Origin: DATCHW01 sp036508135
GTDB taxonomy: Bacteria > Bacteroidota > Ignavibacteria > Tepidaquicellales > Tepidaquicellaceae
Assembly (NCBI GenBank): GCA_036508135.1
Contig: DATCHW010000259.1
Span: forward strand, 313,638 to 377,637
Direction of reading: 5' to 3'
Length of the DNA stretch: 64,000 nucleotides
The notes under the pieces were generated by a model. That model was given only the letters and a program-made list of their open reading frames with translations. It was not told where the DNA came from and searched no databases. Shown in pieces: positions 15,830 to 25,917 of the stretch (positions are counted from its first letter, which is position 1; every line of letters begins with the position of its first letter). Both the position numbers and the translations under genes were made by a program.

Positions 15830-17062
15830 ATGAAGACTAAACATTTTTTACTGACATTTTTATTACTAATAACATTTTTCAATATCACATTCCCGCAGAA
15901 CGAAGTTAAAAACAAAGGTGAATTCTTAGAACCAAAAAGCGGATTCTTTAATGATATTTTAAAAGAATCTGACAGATTTACTTCAGAATCACAACCTTCA
16001 CAAAAATATTTTAAAGCTGATTTTAGTGGAATGGATTTGCCGAAAGAGCTTAATGAATTCAAGTATTACTGGCACACTCCAACCGTCTCTCAAGGTCTTA
16101 CAGGAACCTGCTGGTCATTTTCAACAACGTCTTACTTTGAATCTGAGATATACCGCATTCACAATAAGCAAATTAAACTTTCGGAAATGTACACAGTATA
16201 TTGGGAGTATGTTGAAAAAGCAAAATTCTTCGTAAAGACCCGCGGAAAATCTAAATTCGGTGAAGGTTCGGAAGGTAATGCTGTCTCGCGGGTATGGAAG
16301 TCTTATGGAGTTGTTCCGCTTGAAGCTTATTCAGGACTTCTTCCCGGTCAAATGTATCACGACCACAGGAAAATGTATGAGGAAATGAACAAATATCTTC
16401 AGAGCATAAAATCTTTGAATGCATGGAATGAAGAGGAAGCAGCGAACACAATTAAATCTATACTCAATAACTATATGGGAAATCCGCCTTCATCTTTCAA
16501 ATTTAATGGAGATGAATATACACCTAAAGAATTCTTAAATAAAGTAGTCGATCTTAAACTTAATGATTATGTTGATATAGTCTCTATGATGCAAGATCCT
16601 TACTATACAAAGGTTCTTTATGATGTTGAGGATAACTGGTGGTATAGCAAAGATTATCTCAACGTTCCGCTTGATGTCTATATGTCACTTATTAAAAATG
16701 CTGTTCGAAACGGTTTTACAGTGTGTATCGGAGGAGATGTTTCTGAAGCAGGATATGATTCATGGAATAAAGTTGCTATTGTTCCGACTTTTGATGTACC
16801 TTCGGAATATATTGATGAGAATGCACGTCAGTTACGGTTTGATAACAAAACTACAGGTGACGATCACGGAATACACTTAATTGGTTACACTACAAAAAAT
16901 GGTAAAGATTGGTTTTTAATAAAAGATTCAGGTGCAGGTTCAAAGAATGTAGAACCAAAAGGATATGTATATTATCACGAAGATTATGTAAAATTAAAAA
17001 TGCTGTCAATAATGTTGCACAAAGATTCTGTGGGTGATTTGTTATCAAAATTTAATAACTGA
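15830..17062 (+). CDS. Exported C1 family (bleomycin hydrolase/aminopeptidase C-like) cysteine peptidase
   Basis: 410 aa with a signal peptide (about 1-23, ending TFPQ). The papain-like core shows the oxyanion/nucleophile region VSQGLTGTCWSFST with Cys94, the helix LSEMYTVYWEYVEKA typical of bleomycin hydrolase relatives, the catalytic His in DDHGIHLIGY (about His346), and IKDSG at about 364-368 where papain has the Asn of KNSWG, here Asp. A GYVYYHEDYV segment near the end is also as in this family. Intracellular PepC lacks a signal peptide, so this is a periplasmic or surface version. It stands alone with its own promoter-like box and probably cuts extracellular peptides for the transporters encoded nearby. 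Confidence 0.88.
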   Translation: MKTKHFLLTFLLLITFFNITFPQNEVKNKGEFLEPKSGFFNDILKESDRFTSESQPSQKYFKADFSGMDLPKELNEFKYYWHTPTVSQGLTGTCWSFSTTSYFESEIYRIHNKQIKLSEMYTVYWEYVEKAKFFVKTRGKSKFGEGSEGNAVSRVWKSYGVVPLEAYSGLLPGQMYHDHRKMYEEMNKYLQSIKSLNAWNEEEAANTIKSILNNYMGNPPSSFKFNGDEYTPKEFLNKVVDLKLNDYVDIVSMMQDPYYTKVLYDVEDNWWYSKDYLNVPLDVYMSLIKNAVRNGFTVCIGGDVSEAGYDSWNKVAIVPTFDVPSEYIDENARQLRFDNKTTGDDHGIHLIGYTTKNGKDWFLIKDSGAGSKNVEPKGYVYYHEDYVKLKMLSIMLHKDSVGDLLSKFNN

Positions 17063-17106
17063 TTTCTGTCATTACTATATTTAATCTAATTATAATATTT
17101 AATTTT

Positions 17107-17144
17107 AAAAAAAATCCTCGTTCATAAATTAATATGAACGAGGA
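17107..17144 (-). terminator. Terminator, mainly for the minus-strand MFS gene
   Basis: Perfect 12-bp stem (17115-17126 with 17133-17144). On the minus strand it is followed by a run of Ts (As at 17107-17114). It lies in the convergent gap about 95 nt past the MFS stop and 53 nt past the C1 peptidase stop, so it may serve both. Confidence 0.75.
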
Positions 17145-17238
17145 TAATTCTATTCCAATCACAATTTAATCATTCAATGATTTATAATTAAACTACTCTT
17201 GCAATCATCTTAATAAGTATAATCAGTGTAATTTGCGA

Positions 17239-18594
17239 TTATTTTTTATGAATCGAACCCATCTCCAAAGTATGTCCCGATTTTTTATTCTCTGCACGTC
17301 TCAACATATACGCAAAGAACAATCCAAGAAATCCCAAAATAGAAAATATCCACATTCCAGGGGTATAACCTCCCGGATTAGTCGCACTCGCATTTGATAC
17401 ATCGTTTGTAAAACCGATTAAAATATTAAATCCGAATAGTCCGATGTTTTGTATCATTGTCATTAATCCATAAGCAGTTCCAAGTTTCTCCTCAGGAACA
17501 ACTAATGCCACCGAAGGCCACATAATCGCCGGAATCATAGAGAAGGCAATTCCCATCATACCCATAGGAATTATAAGGTAATAAGGAATTACTGCTTGTT
17601 CTATTCCAAAGAAAGCCATTTCCACATGAAATCCGCCTGTAATAGAACCGCTGAAAACCCTATACGCCATCATTAAATATACAGGAATTATTAATAATGA
17701 ACCAAACATCATCATTAATGAGCGCTTCCCTATTTTATCTGCAAGAAGCCCGAATAGTGGGGTGAAAATCATTGCAAACAATGTGAGTATGCTTGAAAGA
17801 TTTCCTCCTACTTCCCGGGTTGTGCCGTGTGCTTCCTGAAAAAACTTAATTGCAAAAGTTTGAAATGGAAACATCGCGGAATAAAACGTTACACATAAAG
17901 CTGTTATAAACCAAAACGATGTCCCGAACTTAAAAATCTCTTTAAAAATAATTTTATCCTGTGAACCCTCTACAGGCATATTGTATTTTTTCGAAGCATA
18001 TACATCTAAAAAATAATAGACCGACATAAATACGACAGCGAAAACCCCGGCTCCCACTGTTACCCATAAAGGACTTTGCCAGTAACTGTAAAGACTTTTT
18101 CCCCAGGTAGGAGAATTTAATGCAAGAAAAGAACCGAGCCGGGCCAATGTCAGATTCAATCCGAAAGCAAAAGACAATTCCTTTCCTTTAAACCATCTTG
18201 CAATAATAGTAGTAATTGCAACAATCATCGATTCTGCTCCGAGTCCAAAAATTAATCTTCCTGTTGCCATTAATACGATATTTCCTTTTAATGCAGTAAC
18301 TAATGCACCCACCATTATAAATAAAGTGAAGATGAAAGCAGATTTTCTTGTCCCGATTTTATCTATAATTATTCCGCCTATCAAAACCATGATGATATTC
18401 GGAAAACTGTAAATTGCATTCAAAAGACCAATTTCCGAATCTGTAAATTTCAATTGCTCTTTGATCAGGTCTGCCAGCGGACTAATACTATCATAGATAT
18501 AGTAATTTCCGCACATTGCAAGAGAAATTAAAAGCAGAGCCATCCACCTTAAAAATGCTGAAGGTTCACGCTTTAATGTAGTAGTATCTGTCAT
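17239..18594 (-). CDS. MFS transporter (MFSD1-like)
   Basis: 451-aa inner-membrane carrier with about 12 predicted helices. After a short cytosolic N-terminus comes helix 1 with YYIYDSISPLA, then the MFS signature between helices 2 and 3 (GGIIIDKIGTRKSA) and its repeat between helices 8 and 9 (FGLLADKIGKRS). A GRLIFGLGAESM motif marks helix 4. The YYIYD/ARWFKGKELSFAFGL patterns resemble the MFSD1 group, whose animal member exports dipeptides from lysosomes. With peptidases on both sides, peptide or amino-acid transport is an attractive guess, but the substrate is not shown. Confidence 0.85.
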   Translation of the reverse strand: MTDTTTLKREPSAFLRWMALLLISLAMCGNYYIYDSISPLADLIKEQLKFTDSEIGLLNAIYSFPNIIMVLIGGIIIDKIGTRKSAFIFTLFIMVGALVTALKGNIVLMATGRLIFGLGAESMIVAITTIIARWFKGKELSFAFGLNLTLARLGSFLALNSPTWGKSLYSYWQSPLWVTVGAGVFAVVFMSVYYFLDVYASKKYNMPVEGSQDKIIFKEIFKFGTSFWFITALCVTFYSAMFPFQTFAIKFFQEAHGTTREVGGNLSSILTLFAMIFTPLFGLLADKIGKRSLMMMFGSLLIIPVYLMMAYRVFSGSITGGFHVEMAFFGIEQAVIPYYLIIPMGMMGIAFSMIPAIMWPSVALVVPEEKLGTAYGLMTMIQNIGLFGFNILIGFTNDVSNASATNPGGYTPGMWIFSILGFLGLFFAYMLRRAENKKSGHTLEMGSIHKK

Positions 18595-18713
18595 AATTTT
18601 ATTTTGAAAATTGAAAAATAATTTTACAAATGTAAATAAATAAATAGTTATGTGAAATGTTAAAATATTCAGAATCCTGATATTAATAAGAAGGAAATAT
18701 TAGAATGAATTAA

Positions 18714-18754
18714 AATAAAAAAAGCAGGTTAAAATTTATATTTTAACCTGCTTT
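18714..18754 (-). terminator. Terminator of the M2/M3-like peptidase gene
   Basis: Perfect 15-bp stem (18721-18735 with 18740-18754, 4-nt loop) followed on the minus strand by a long T run. Between the stop codon and this stem, 18755-18789 holds short imperfect repeats of CTTCTTAA. Confidence 0.88.
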
Positions 18755-18789
18755 GACTTCTTAACTTCTTATCTTCTTAACTTCTTCTC

Positions 18790-20487
18790 TTAATTCACGA
18801 ATTGTTTCGCATAATATTTTGCGGTGAGTTTTTCGCCGGTTGCTTTTTCTATCATATCATTCCAGAAATACTTCATTCCTGGTCCGAATACTTTCTCCTT
18901 AAGGAAAGTACCCACTTCGGGTTTATTTGTAAAACTTTGATTTCTATAGTCATCAGATTTAATTATATTCTTGACAATATGATTGTACAATTGCGATGCA
19001 AGTAATTCACCTAGGAGATAATTGTGATAGTAGCACGGAAAAGTTGCGATATGAATTTTAGATGCCCAGTCAGGTTCGTTTCTGCCTTCCGGTTTTTTCA
19101 GCAATTGATATTTCTCAACCAAATCCCACCATAATTTATTCAAATCCTGGTCCGGATTATCATACATACTTTTTTCAAATCTATACATCACCTGTGCCCA
19201 GCGGCTGAATACAAGCTGTTGCAAACGAAGCGACTTAAATCCATCGTCTGTAATTTTCTTTGCTTCCTCATCATTGATCCCGATATTATCTTTTAACCAT
19301 TGAGCATTTGTAGAGAATCTTCCAAACATCATTGCTATTGATTCTGTGGTGAATGTTTGTGCTGCATCTCTTAAAACGAATGGTAAAGTGCGGTCAATAT
19401 TCTTTGCATATACACCATGCCCGAATTCGTGAAGCATAGTATTCATCCATTTTTCATTAGGAACGATATTACACAGAACTCTTACGTCTCCATTCTTATC
19501 CATATCACTACTGAAGGCATGCTGATTTTTACCGGGTTTTTCTTTTAAATCACTTTTTGAAAGTAAATCATCAATCGGAAGATTTAAACCTTTATAATAA
19601 GTCTCGGTAATCTTTGCAAGATCTTTATCTTTGTAAAACTCATCAAAATCGACCTTGTAAATTTTCGGAGCTTCCTGGAAGAACCTATTCTGATAGTGCC
19701 AGGGTCTTAAGTCTTCTTTTTTTATGTTATATCTTGTAACAAAATAATCATCCATATTGGATTTTTCTTTTGCAAATGCATCCTTGGTCAGATTATCAAG
19801 TTCATCAAATAACTTTGAGATTTCTTCAGGATCTTCCTCACTGAGTTTCAGGCTCATATCGTGATAGTTCTTAAACCCTAATTCTTTAGCAATTTCATTT
19901 CTTGCTTTTACTAATTTCTTTAAATCATCTGCAACTACCGGTCCGATTTTCTTGTGTGCCATCCAAACTTCCATCAGTTCTTTAGAATCTTTAGATTCGG
20001 AAAGGACCTTCTCGACTTCATTGTCTGTTAATTTTTTCCCTCCTGCTTCGGCTCTGAAATTTCCATATTTCTGTTCGATATCATTTTGCATTTTATTAAC
20101 TGCATTCAGCTTAACTGTATCTACCTGATTTCCGAGGTAGGAATTATATAGTACAATCAGTTCTCTTTTCAGGATTTCGTCTTTTACCTCACCTGACTCT
20201 TTAATTTTTTTTAAAGTTTTAAAGTCATCTTTGTTAGAATATATTGCAGTCATTTTATTTTGCAGGTCAGCAACTTTATCAAAATCTTCTTTCTTACCTG
20301 AAATCGCTGCATTCCAGTAAGCAAGGTTTACATCTTTATAAAGCGGAATTATTTTTGTTTCCAGCTTTGTTACGAAATCTTTAAAATTATTTTCCATGTC
20401 ATTTTCTTTCTTTGTACAGCCATTAAAGAAAAACGCGACAGCAATTAAAAGAATAATGAATGCCGCACTGAATTTGAATTTTCCCAT
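18790..20487 (-). CDS. Lipoprotein zinc peptidase, M2/M3-like
   Basis: 565-aa gluzincin metallopeptidase. The N-terminus is a lipoprotein signal (AVAFFFNGC, Cys24), so it is probably anchored in a membrane facing outward. The catalytic motif is HEFGH at about 351-355 (TMLHEFGHGVYAK), with a downstream Glu (TESIAMMFGRF) as third ligand. The segments LGFKNYHDMSL, LRPWHYQNRFFQEAP and FPCYYHNYLLGELLASQLY are typical of the bacterial relatives of angiotensin-converting enzyme and oligopeptidases. It is expected to trim short peptides, releasing dipeptides or small fragments. It is divergent from the OPT transporter gene at 20685, consistent with joint use in peptide uptake. Confidence 0.88.
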   Translation of the reverse strand: MGKFKFSAAFIILLIAVAFFFNGCTKKENDMENNFKDFVTKLETKIIPLYKDVNLAYWNAAISGKKEDFDKVADLQNKMTAIYSNKDDFKTLKKIKESGEVKDEILKRELIVLYNSYLGNQVDTVKLNAVNKMQNDIEQKYGNFRAEAGGKKLTDNEVEKVLSESKDSKELMEVWMAHKKIGPVVADDLKKLVKARNEIAKELGFKNYHDMSLKLSEEDPEEISKLFDELDNLTKDAFAKEKSNMDDYFVTRYNIKKEDLRPWHYQNRFFQEAPKIYKVDFDEFYKDKDLAKITETYYKGLNLPIDDLLSKSDLKEKPGKNQHAFSSDMDKNGDVRVLCNIVPNEKWMNTMLHEFGHGVYAKNIDRTLPFVLRDAAQTFTTESIAMMFGRFSTNAQWLKDNIGINDEEAKKITDDGFKSLRLQQLVFSRWAQVMYRFEKSMYDNPDQDLNKLWWDLVEKYQLLKKPEGRNEPDWASKIHIATFPCYYHNYLLGELLASQLYNHIVKNIIKSDDYRNQSFTNKPEVGTFLKEKVFGPGMKYFWNDMIEKATGEKLTAKYYAKQFVN

Positions 20488-20684
20488 GATTCAATGTATT
20501 TAATTTATTAAAATATAATATATATTAACAAATTCACGTTTCAAATAATATCTAAAAATACGGAAGTTTAATTACTTTGTTGTAATTTAAAATAAATTTT
20601 AGTCATAAAATTAAATCTTTAATTTTTAGTTAAATGGTATTAACTTAAATAATATATATGTTTTTTTAACTTAAATTAAAACTT

Positions 20685-22667
20685 ATGTCAGAAAACATTT
20701 CTACCGGCATTAAGGGTCTACCCGATAATGCCTACAAAGAATTAAAAACTGGTGAAGTATATGAACCTGTTATGCTTTCTAAAAAAACTTATCCTGAGGT
20801 CACAATCTGGTCTGTATTCTGGGGATTAATAATGGCGGTAATCTTTTCCGCAGCAGCAGCTTATCTTGGATTGAAAATTGGACAGGTATTTGAAGCAGCA
20901 ATACCTATTGCAATAATTGCAGTTGGTTTATCATTTATAACAAAAAGAAAAAATGCTCTTGGTGAAAATGTGATTATACAATCAATAGGAGCAAGTTCAG
21001 GTGTGATAGTAGCAGGTGCAATATTCACATTACCTGCTTTGTACATCCTGAATCTTCAGGCAGAATTTTATCAGGTTTTCTTATCCTCCCTGTTTGGAGG
21101 AATGTTGGGAATTTTATTTCTGATTCCTTTCAGAAAATATTTCGTAGCAGAAATGCATGGAGTATATCCCTTTCCTGAAGCTACTGCAACAACTGAAGTG
21201 CTTGTTTCCGGCGAAAAGGGAGGTGATCAGGCTAAACTTCTTTTAGTCGCGGGATTAATCGGAGGTATCTATGATTTCATTATAGCTACTTTTGGTTGGT
21301 GGAGTGAAGTTTTCACCACGAGAGTTATAGGAGCCGGAGATATGTTAGCTACAAAACTAAAATTAATTTTTAAATTAAACGTTGGTTCTGCTGTTTTAGG
21401 ATTAGGTTATATTGTAGGACTTAAATATGCAGCAATAATTGCTGCAGGTTCATTTGTGGGATGGTACGTTATTATTCCCATAATCAATCATTTTGCCCCT
21501 GCATTAACAGGAACTGTAGGCGCAAATATTACTAAGATAGTATCCGATATGTCGGCAGAAGAAATTTTTAGAAATTATGTAAGACCTATCGGAATTGGCG
21601 GCATAGCAATGGCAGGCGTAATCGGAATTATCAGATCATCAAAGATTATTAAAAGTGCCTTTTCCCTTGCCTTAAAAGAAATATCAGGAAAGCATAAATT
21701 GGCTGAAGGAGTGCAGAGAACTCAAAGAGATCTTCCTATGGGAATAATTGCGGGAGGTATATTGTTTGTTGCAATATTGATTTTCATTTTCTTTATGTTT
21801 GGAGTTGTTCACAATTTAGAGTATGCCCTTATCGCATTAGTTATCGTAATGGTTATTTCTTTCTTATTTACAACAGTCGCTGCTAATGCTATCGCCATAG
21901 TAGGAACAAATCCGGTATCAGGAATGACATTGATGACATTAATATTAACTTCAGTAGTTATGGTATCCGTTGGATTATCCGGAACCGCAGGAATGATTTC
22001 TGCATTAGTAATCGGCGGTGTTGTCTGCACTGCATTATCAATGGCAGGCGGATTTATAACAGATTTAAAAATCGGATATTGGCTTGGTTCTTCACCATAT
22101 AAACAGGAATCCTGGAAGTTCTTAGGTACTTTTGTATCTGCTGCTACAGTGGGTGCGGTTATAATACTTTTAAATCAGACTTATGGATTTGTAGGACCGA
22201 ACGCCTTAGTAGCACCACAGGCAAATGCTATGGCTGCCGTTATAGGACCGATGATGTCCGGACAAGCTGCTCCATGGATGCTGTATCTCGCCGGTGCATT
22301 TTTATCTCTAATCTTAACTATGATAGGCGTACCAGCATTGGCATTCTCTTTAGGTATGTTCATTCCTCTTGAATTAAATACACCAATTTTAGCAGGCGGA
22401 ATAATTGCACATATCGTTTCTACAAGAAGTAAAAATGAAAAAACAAATAATGCCAGAAGAGAAAGAGGAACTTTAATTGCTTCAGGATTTATTGCAGGTG
22501 GAGCATTAATGGGTGTTTTTGCAGCTGTATTAAGATTCTCGGGAATAAACTTTGTTAATGAAGCATGGTTCGAATCTCATTCAGCAGAAATACTCGCATT
22601 AGTAATGTTTTTCATAATTGCAGCGTATATGATTTGGGATTCAATGAGAGCAAAGGCTGAGAAATAA
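20685..22667 (+). CDS. OPT family oligopeptide transporter (first copy)
   Basis: 660-aa inner-membrane protein with about 16 hydrophobic segments. OPT family landmarks: WSVFWGLIMAVIFSAAAAYLGLKIGQ in helix 1-2, SIGASSGVIVAGAIFTLPALYIL, FGGMLGILFLIPFRKYFV, FPEATATTEVL, and GTNPVSGMTLMTLI. This bacterial group is annotated as proton-coupled oligopeptide (or metal-chelate) importers. A second copy is encoded at 37523-39592, on the opposite strand. It is followed by a strong terminator, then by two peptidase genes, so uptake and hydrolysis of peptides are encoded side by side. Confidence 0.93.
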   Translation: MSENISTGIKGLPDNAYKELKTGEVYEPVMLSKKTYPEVTIWSVFWGLIMAVIFSAAAAYLGLKIGQVFEAAIPIAIIAVGLSFITKRKNALGENVIIQSIGASSGVIVAGAIFTLPALYILNLQAEFYQVFLSSLFGGMLGILFLIPFRKYFVAEMHGVYPFPEATATTEVLVSGEKGGDQAKLLLVAGLIGGIYDFIIATFGWWSEVFTTRVIGAGDMLATKLKLIFKLNVGSAVLGLGYIVGLKYAAIIAAGSFVGWYVIIPIINHFAPALTGTVGANITKIVSDMSAEEIFRNYVRPIGIGGIAMAGVIGIIRSSKIIKSAFSLALKEISGKHKLAEGVQRTQRDLPMGIIAGGILFVAILIFIFFMFGVVHNLEYALIALVIVMVISFLFTTVAANAIAIVGTNPVSGMTLMTLILTSVVMVSVGLSGTAGMISALVIGGVVCTALSMAGGFITDLKIGYWLGSSPYKQESWKFLGTFVSAATVGAVIILLNQTYGFVGPNALVAPQANAMAAVIGPMMSGQAAPWMLYLAGAFLSLILTMIGVPALAFSLGMFIPLELNTPILAGGIIAHIVSTRSKNEKTNNARRERGTLIASGFIAGGALMGVFAAVLRFSGINFVNEAWFESHSAEILALVMFFIIAAYMIWDSMRAKAEK

Positions 22668-22679
22668 TTTATTATATAT

Positions 22680-22708
22680 CCCGCCTTCAATATTGAAGGC
22701 GGGTTTTT
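22680..22708 (+). terminator. Terminator of the first OPT gene
   Basis: Perfect GC-rich palindromic stem at 22680-22703 followed by five Ts, 12 nt past the OPT stop codon and just before the M1 peptidase gene. Confidence 0.9.
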
Positions 22709-22726
22709 ATTTACAATAAAAAATTG

Positions 22727-24622
22727 ATGGGAATAAAATTTAAAGTTTTAAGAAAAGTATTTTTCTTTTTATTGTTTTTTCTTTTGATTGCGAATTCATT
22801 TCTTTTGTCACAAGACAATATTAAAATTTCAAGAGAGTACTTAAACGCGTTAATACATCAAACACGTGCATTAGATGGGAATCCGGGAATATTTTACTGG
22901 CAAAATCATTCTCAATATAAAATAGATGCAAATATTTCCGTATCACAAAAAATCCTGAGCGGGAAAGAAAATGTTATTTATTTTAATAATAGTCCGGATA
23001 CCCTTAAAGAAATTTATATCAGACTTTATCAAAACTTTAACAAACCAACTTCCTCAAGAGACTGGGTCTATGACCAGAAAAGTATTACAGATGGTGTAAT
23101 TTTGAACAAAATATCTATAGGGGATGAAGAGATTGATAAGGAAAAAAGAACTGAAACTTCCGGAACGAACTTAAAAATTAAATTAGATAAACCTTTACTT
23201 CCAAAGAGCAATACTGAATTATATTTCGACTGGTCTTTTAAAATTCCGGAAGGTGATAATCCAAGAATGGGTATATATGATGCTTCGACATTTTTTATTG
23301 CATATTGGTATCCGCAGATTGCTGTTTATGATGATATTGACGGTTGGGATAAAGTGGATTACAAAGGTACAGTTGAATTTTATAATGACTTTTCTGATTT
23401 TGATGTCAATATTTCTGTAGATGATCCGACAGCATTCGTTTGGGCTACAGGATTGTTACAAAATCCCGATGACATTTTCTCAAAAAAGAATTCAGAAATA
23501 TTTAAAAAAACATCAGAAGAAATCACAAATTTTATCAGTTCAAAAAATATAAATGATAAAGATTTTTATCGCTCAGATAGGAAACCATTTCATTATAAAG
23601 CTGAAAATGTTCCGGATTTTGCTTTTTCTTTGAGCGATCATTATTACTGGGACTTTATTGATTATGAAGTCGAGCCGAGAAGAAAAGTCAGGATTAATAC
23701 TGCATATAATCCAAATTCAAAAGATTTTTATCAAGTATGTAATATAGCAAAAGAAACAATAAAATATTTGTCTGATGAGTTTCCCGAAGTTCCTTATCCT
23801 TATCCTTCAATGACTGTCTTCAATGGTGAAGGTGGAATGGAATTTCCTATGATGGTAAATAACGGGTCTGAGGATAAATATTCTTCTACAGTCTATCTCA
23901 CTTCACACGAAATTTCTCATACATACTTTCCATTTTATATGGGTATAAATGAAAGAAAATATGCCTGGATGGATGAGGGATGGGCAGTCTATCTGCCGCA
24001 AGAATTCCAAACGAGAAATGGTGAGGGTATGGATTCGAAGGCAAGGACTGTACAGAACTATTTAAATATGGCAGGAACTTCTTATGATTTGCCATTGATG
24101 ATCCTTTCCCATCAACTTCGTTCACCTGCATACAGAGTGTCATCTTACCAAAAAGCTGCCAGTGTTTATGATTTATTAAAAAATGTTTTAGGTAATGATA
24201 TTTTTAAGAATGCGCTCAAAGAATATATCAGGGAATGGAACGGCAAACATCCTACCCCGTATGATTTTTTCTCAGTCTTTAATTCAGTTAGTGGTGAAAA
24301 TCTTGATTGGTTATGGAAACCATGGTTCTTTGAAATCAGCTATGCAGATCTTTCGATAAAAGAAGTAAATTATGAACAGGGAGTAATTAGAATTAAAATC
24401 GAAAATACCGGAGGATTACCTCTTCCGATTTATATTTCTTTGAAGGATAAGGATAATAATGAATTACTCAGTATATCCGAAACAGCAAAAGTTTGGAGCA
24501 ATGGAGATAAAGTAATTGAAGTAATTAAGGATATTGATAAAATAATATCATACATCGAATTGGGAAATAAATATATTCCTGATATTAACAAAGAGAATAA
24601 TAAAATTTTTTTAAATAACTAA
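22727..24622 (+). CDS. Exported M1 family (aminopeptidase N-like) metallopeptidase
   Basis: 631 aa from ATG 22727; a TTG three bases upstream is also in frame but unlikely. A signal peptide (about 1-27, ending LLSQ) precedes the M1 beta domain (AN...VIYFNNSPDTLKEIYIRLYQN) and the gluzincin core: the exopeptidase GEGGMEFP segment, HEISHTYFPF with zinc His at about 394-398, and the third ligand in WMDEGWAVYLP 19-20 residues later. The C-terminal part is helical with a small beta domain. The canonical GAMEN of M1 is replaced by GGMEF, as in many bacterial M1-like proteins. It probably removes N-terminal residues from peptides outside the inner membrane. It is 14 nt upstream of pepT, so the two form an operon. 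Confidence 0.9.
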   Translation: MGIKFKVLRKVFFFLLFFLLIANSFLLSQDNIKISREYLNALIHQTRALDGNPGIFYWQNHSQYKIDANISVSQKILSGKENVIYFNNSPDTLKEIYIRLYQNFNKPTSSRDWVYDQKSITDGVILNKISIGDEEIDKEKRTETSGTNLKIKLDKPLLPKSNTELYFDWSFKIPEGDNPRMGIYDASTFFIAYWYPQIAVYDDIDGWDKVDYKGTVEFYNDFSDFDVNISVDDPTAFVWATGLLQNPDDIFSKKNSEIFKKTSEEITNFISSKNINDKDFYRSDRKPFHYKAENVPDFAFSLSDHYYWDFIDYEVEPRRKVRINTAYNPNSKDFYQVCNIAKETIKYLSDEFPEVPYPYPSMTVFNGEGGMEFPMMVNNGSEDKYSSTVYLTSHEISHTYFPFYMGINERKYAWMDEGWAVYLPQEFQTRNGEGMDSKARTVQNYLNMAGTSYDLPLMILSHQLRSPAYRVSSYQKAASVYDLLKNVLGNDIFKNALKEYIREWNGKHPTPYDFFSVFNSVSGENLDWLWKPWFFEISYADLSIKEVNYEQGVIRIKIENTGGLPLPIYISLKDKDNNELLSISETAKVWSNGDKVIEVIKDIDKIISYIELGNKYIPDINKENNKIFLNN

Positions 24623-24636
24623 ATGAAGGAATAATT

Positions 24637-25866
24637 ATGAAAAAAGAAATCTTCGAGAGATTTTTAAAATATATTAAGATTGATACACAGTCAGATGAAA
24701 ATTCGGAAACATGCCCGAGTACATCAAAGCAATTAGACTTAGCCAAAATACTTTCGGAAGAATTGAATAAAATGGGACTTAAAGATGTGAGCCTTGATGA
24801 TAATGGATATATTATGGCAACACTGCCTTCGAATTTAAAAAAGGATGTTCCTGTAATCGGTTTTATTTCTCATATGGATACAAGCCCTGATATGCCGGGA
24901 GCGGTTACTAACCCGAAAATCGTCGAAAATTATGATGGCGGTGATATTATTATTAACAAGGACCTGAATCTTGTACTTTCTCCGGGTTTATTTCCGGAAC
25001 TTGAGGAATATAAAGGTCAGACAATCATTGCAACTGATGGAACAACACTTCTTGGGGCTGATGATAAAGCAGGAATCACCGAAATTATGACCGCAATAAA
25101 TCATCTTATTAAAAATCCTGAAATTAAGCACGGCACTATAAAAGTCGGATTCACTCCTGATGAAGAAATTGGCAGAGGAGTTGATCATTTTGATGTTGAA
25201 AAATTCGGAGCTCAATTTGCATATACGTTGGATGGCGGAGCGATAGGCGAGCTTGAGTATGAAAATTTTAATGCGGCAAAAGCTTCAATCGCGATTCAAG
25301 GAAGAAATGTTCACCCGGGATATGCGAAAGATAAAATGATAAATGCAATGTTAGTAGCAATGGATCTTAATGCCCTTCTGCCGGTGAATCAGAGACCGGA
25401 ATTCACTGAAAACTATGACGGTTTCTATCATTTAATCGGAATGCAGGGAACAGTTGAGAATTCAAGTCTTACATATATTATCCGTGACCACGACCGTGAT
25501 AAATTCGAATCGAAAAAAGTTCTCATTCAGGATTGCGTTGACCTTTTGAATAAAAGATACGGGGAAGGAGTTTTAAAACTTGAACTAAAAGACCAGTATT
25601 TTAATATGAGAGAGAAGGTCGAAGAAGTGTATCACATAGTTGAAATTGCAGAAAAGGCAATCGTACAAGTTGGGGTTGAGCCAAAGGTTGTTCCGATCAG
25701 GGGCGGTACAGACGGTTCAAGACTTTCTTATATGGGACTTCCCTGCCCGAATATATTTGCAGGAGGATTGAACTTTCACGGAAAATTTGAATTTGTTCCC
25801 CTTGAATCAATGGTAAAAGCAACAGAAGTAATCTTAAAAATTATAGAGTTATATTCACAGAAATAA
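24637..25866 (+). CDS. pepT: Peptidase T (tripeptide aminopeptidase)
   Basis: Cytosolic M20 dizinc peptidase that removes the N-terminal residue from tripeptides. The 409-aa length matches PepT. It shows the first metal motif SHMDTSPDMPG (His79, Asp81), ATDGTTLLGADDKAG with the bridging Asp, the catalytic pair in TPDEEIGRG, YTLDGG, the dimerisation domain with NVHPGYAKDKMINA, and RGGTDGSRLS...GLNFHGKFEF with the last zinc His. It follows the exported M1-like peptidase by 14 nt and would complete the breakdown of imported peptides. Confidence 0.97.
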   Translation: MKKEIFERFLKYIKIDTQSDENSETCPSTSKQLDLAKILSEELNKMGLKDVSLDDNGYIMATLPSNLKKDVPVIGFISHMDTSPDMPGAVTNPKIVENYDGGDIIINKDLNLVLSPGLFPELEEYKGQTIIATDGTTLLGADDKAGITEIMTAINHLIKNPEIKHGTIKVGFTPDEEIGRGVDHFDVEKFGAQFAYTLDGGAIGELEYENFNAAKASIAIQGRNVHPGYAKDKMINAMLVAMDLNALLPVNQRPEFTENYDGFYHLIGMQGTVENSSLTYIIRDHDRDKFESKKVLIQDCVDLLNKRYGEGVLKLELKDQYFNMREKVEEVYHIVEIAEKAIVQVGVEPKVVPIRGGTDGSRLSYMGLPCPNIFAGGLNFHGKFEFVPLESMVKATEVILKIIELYSQK

Positions 25867-25873
25867 TTTAATC

Positions 25874-25905
25874 ATTCATCCGATGGCTTTAAGTCATCGG
25901 ATGAA
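25874..25905. terminator. Bidirectional terminator-like hairpin
   Basis: 12-bp perfect stem (25874-25885 with 25894-25905) between the convergent pepT and DUF6526 genes. U-tracts are weak on both sides. Confidence 0.65.
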
Positions 25906-25917
25906 TTTATCAAATTT

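Noticed and set aside
18755..18789. Functional short tandem repeat (CTTCTTAA-like)
   Set aside because: Imperfect, short and lying between a stop codon and its terminator; no effect on coding.
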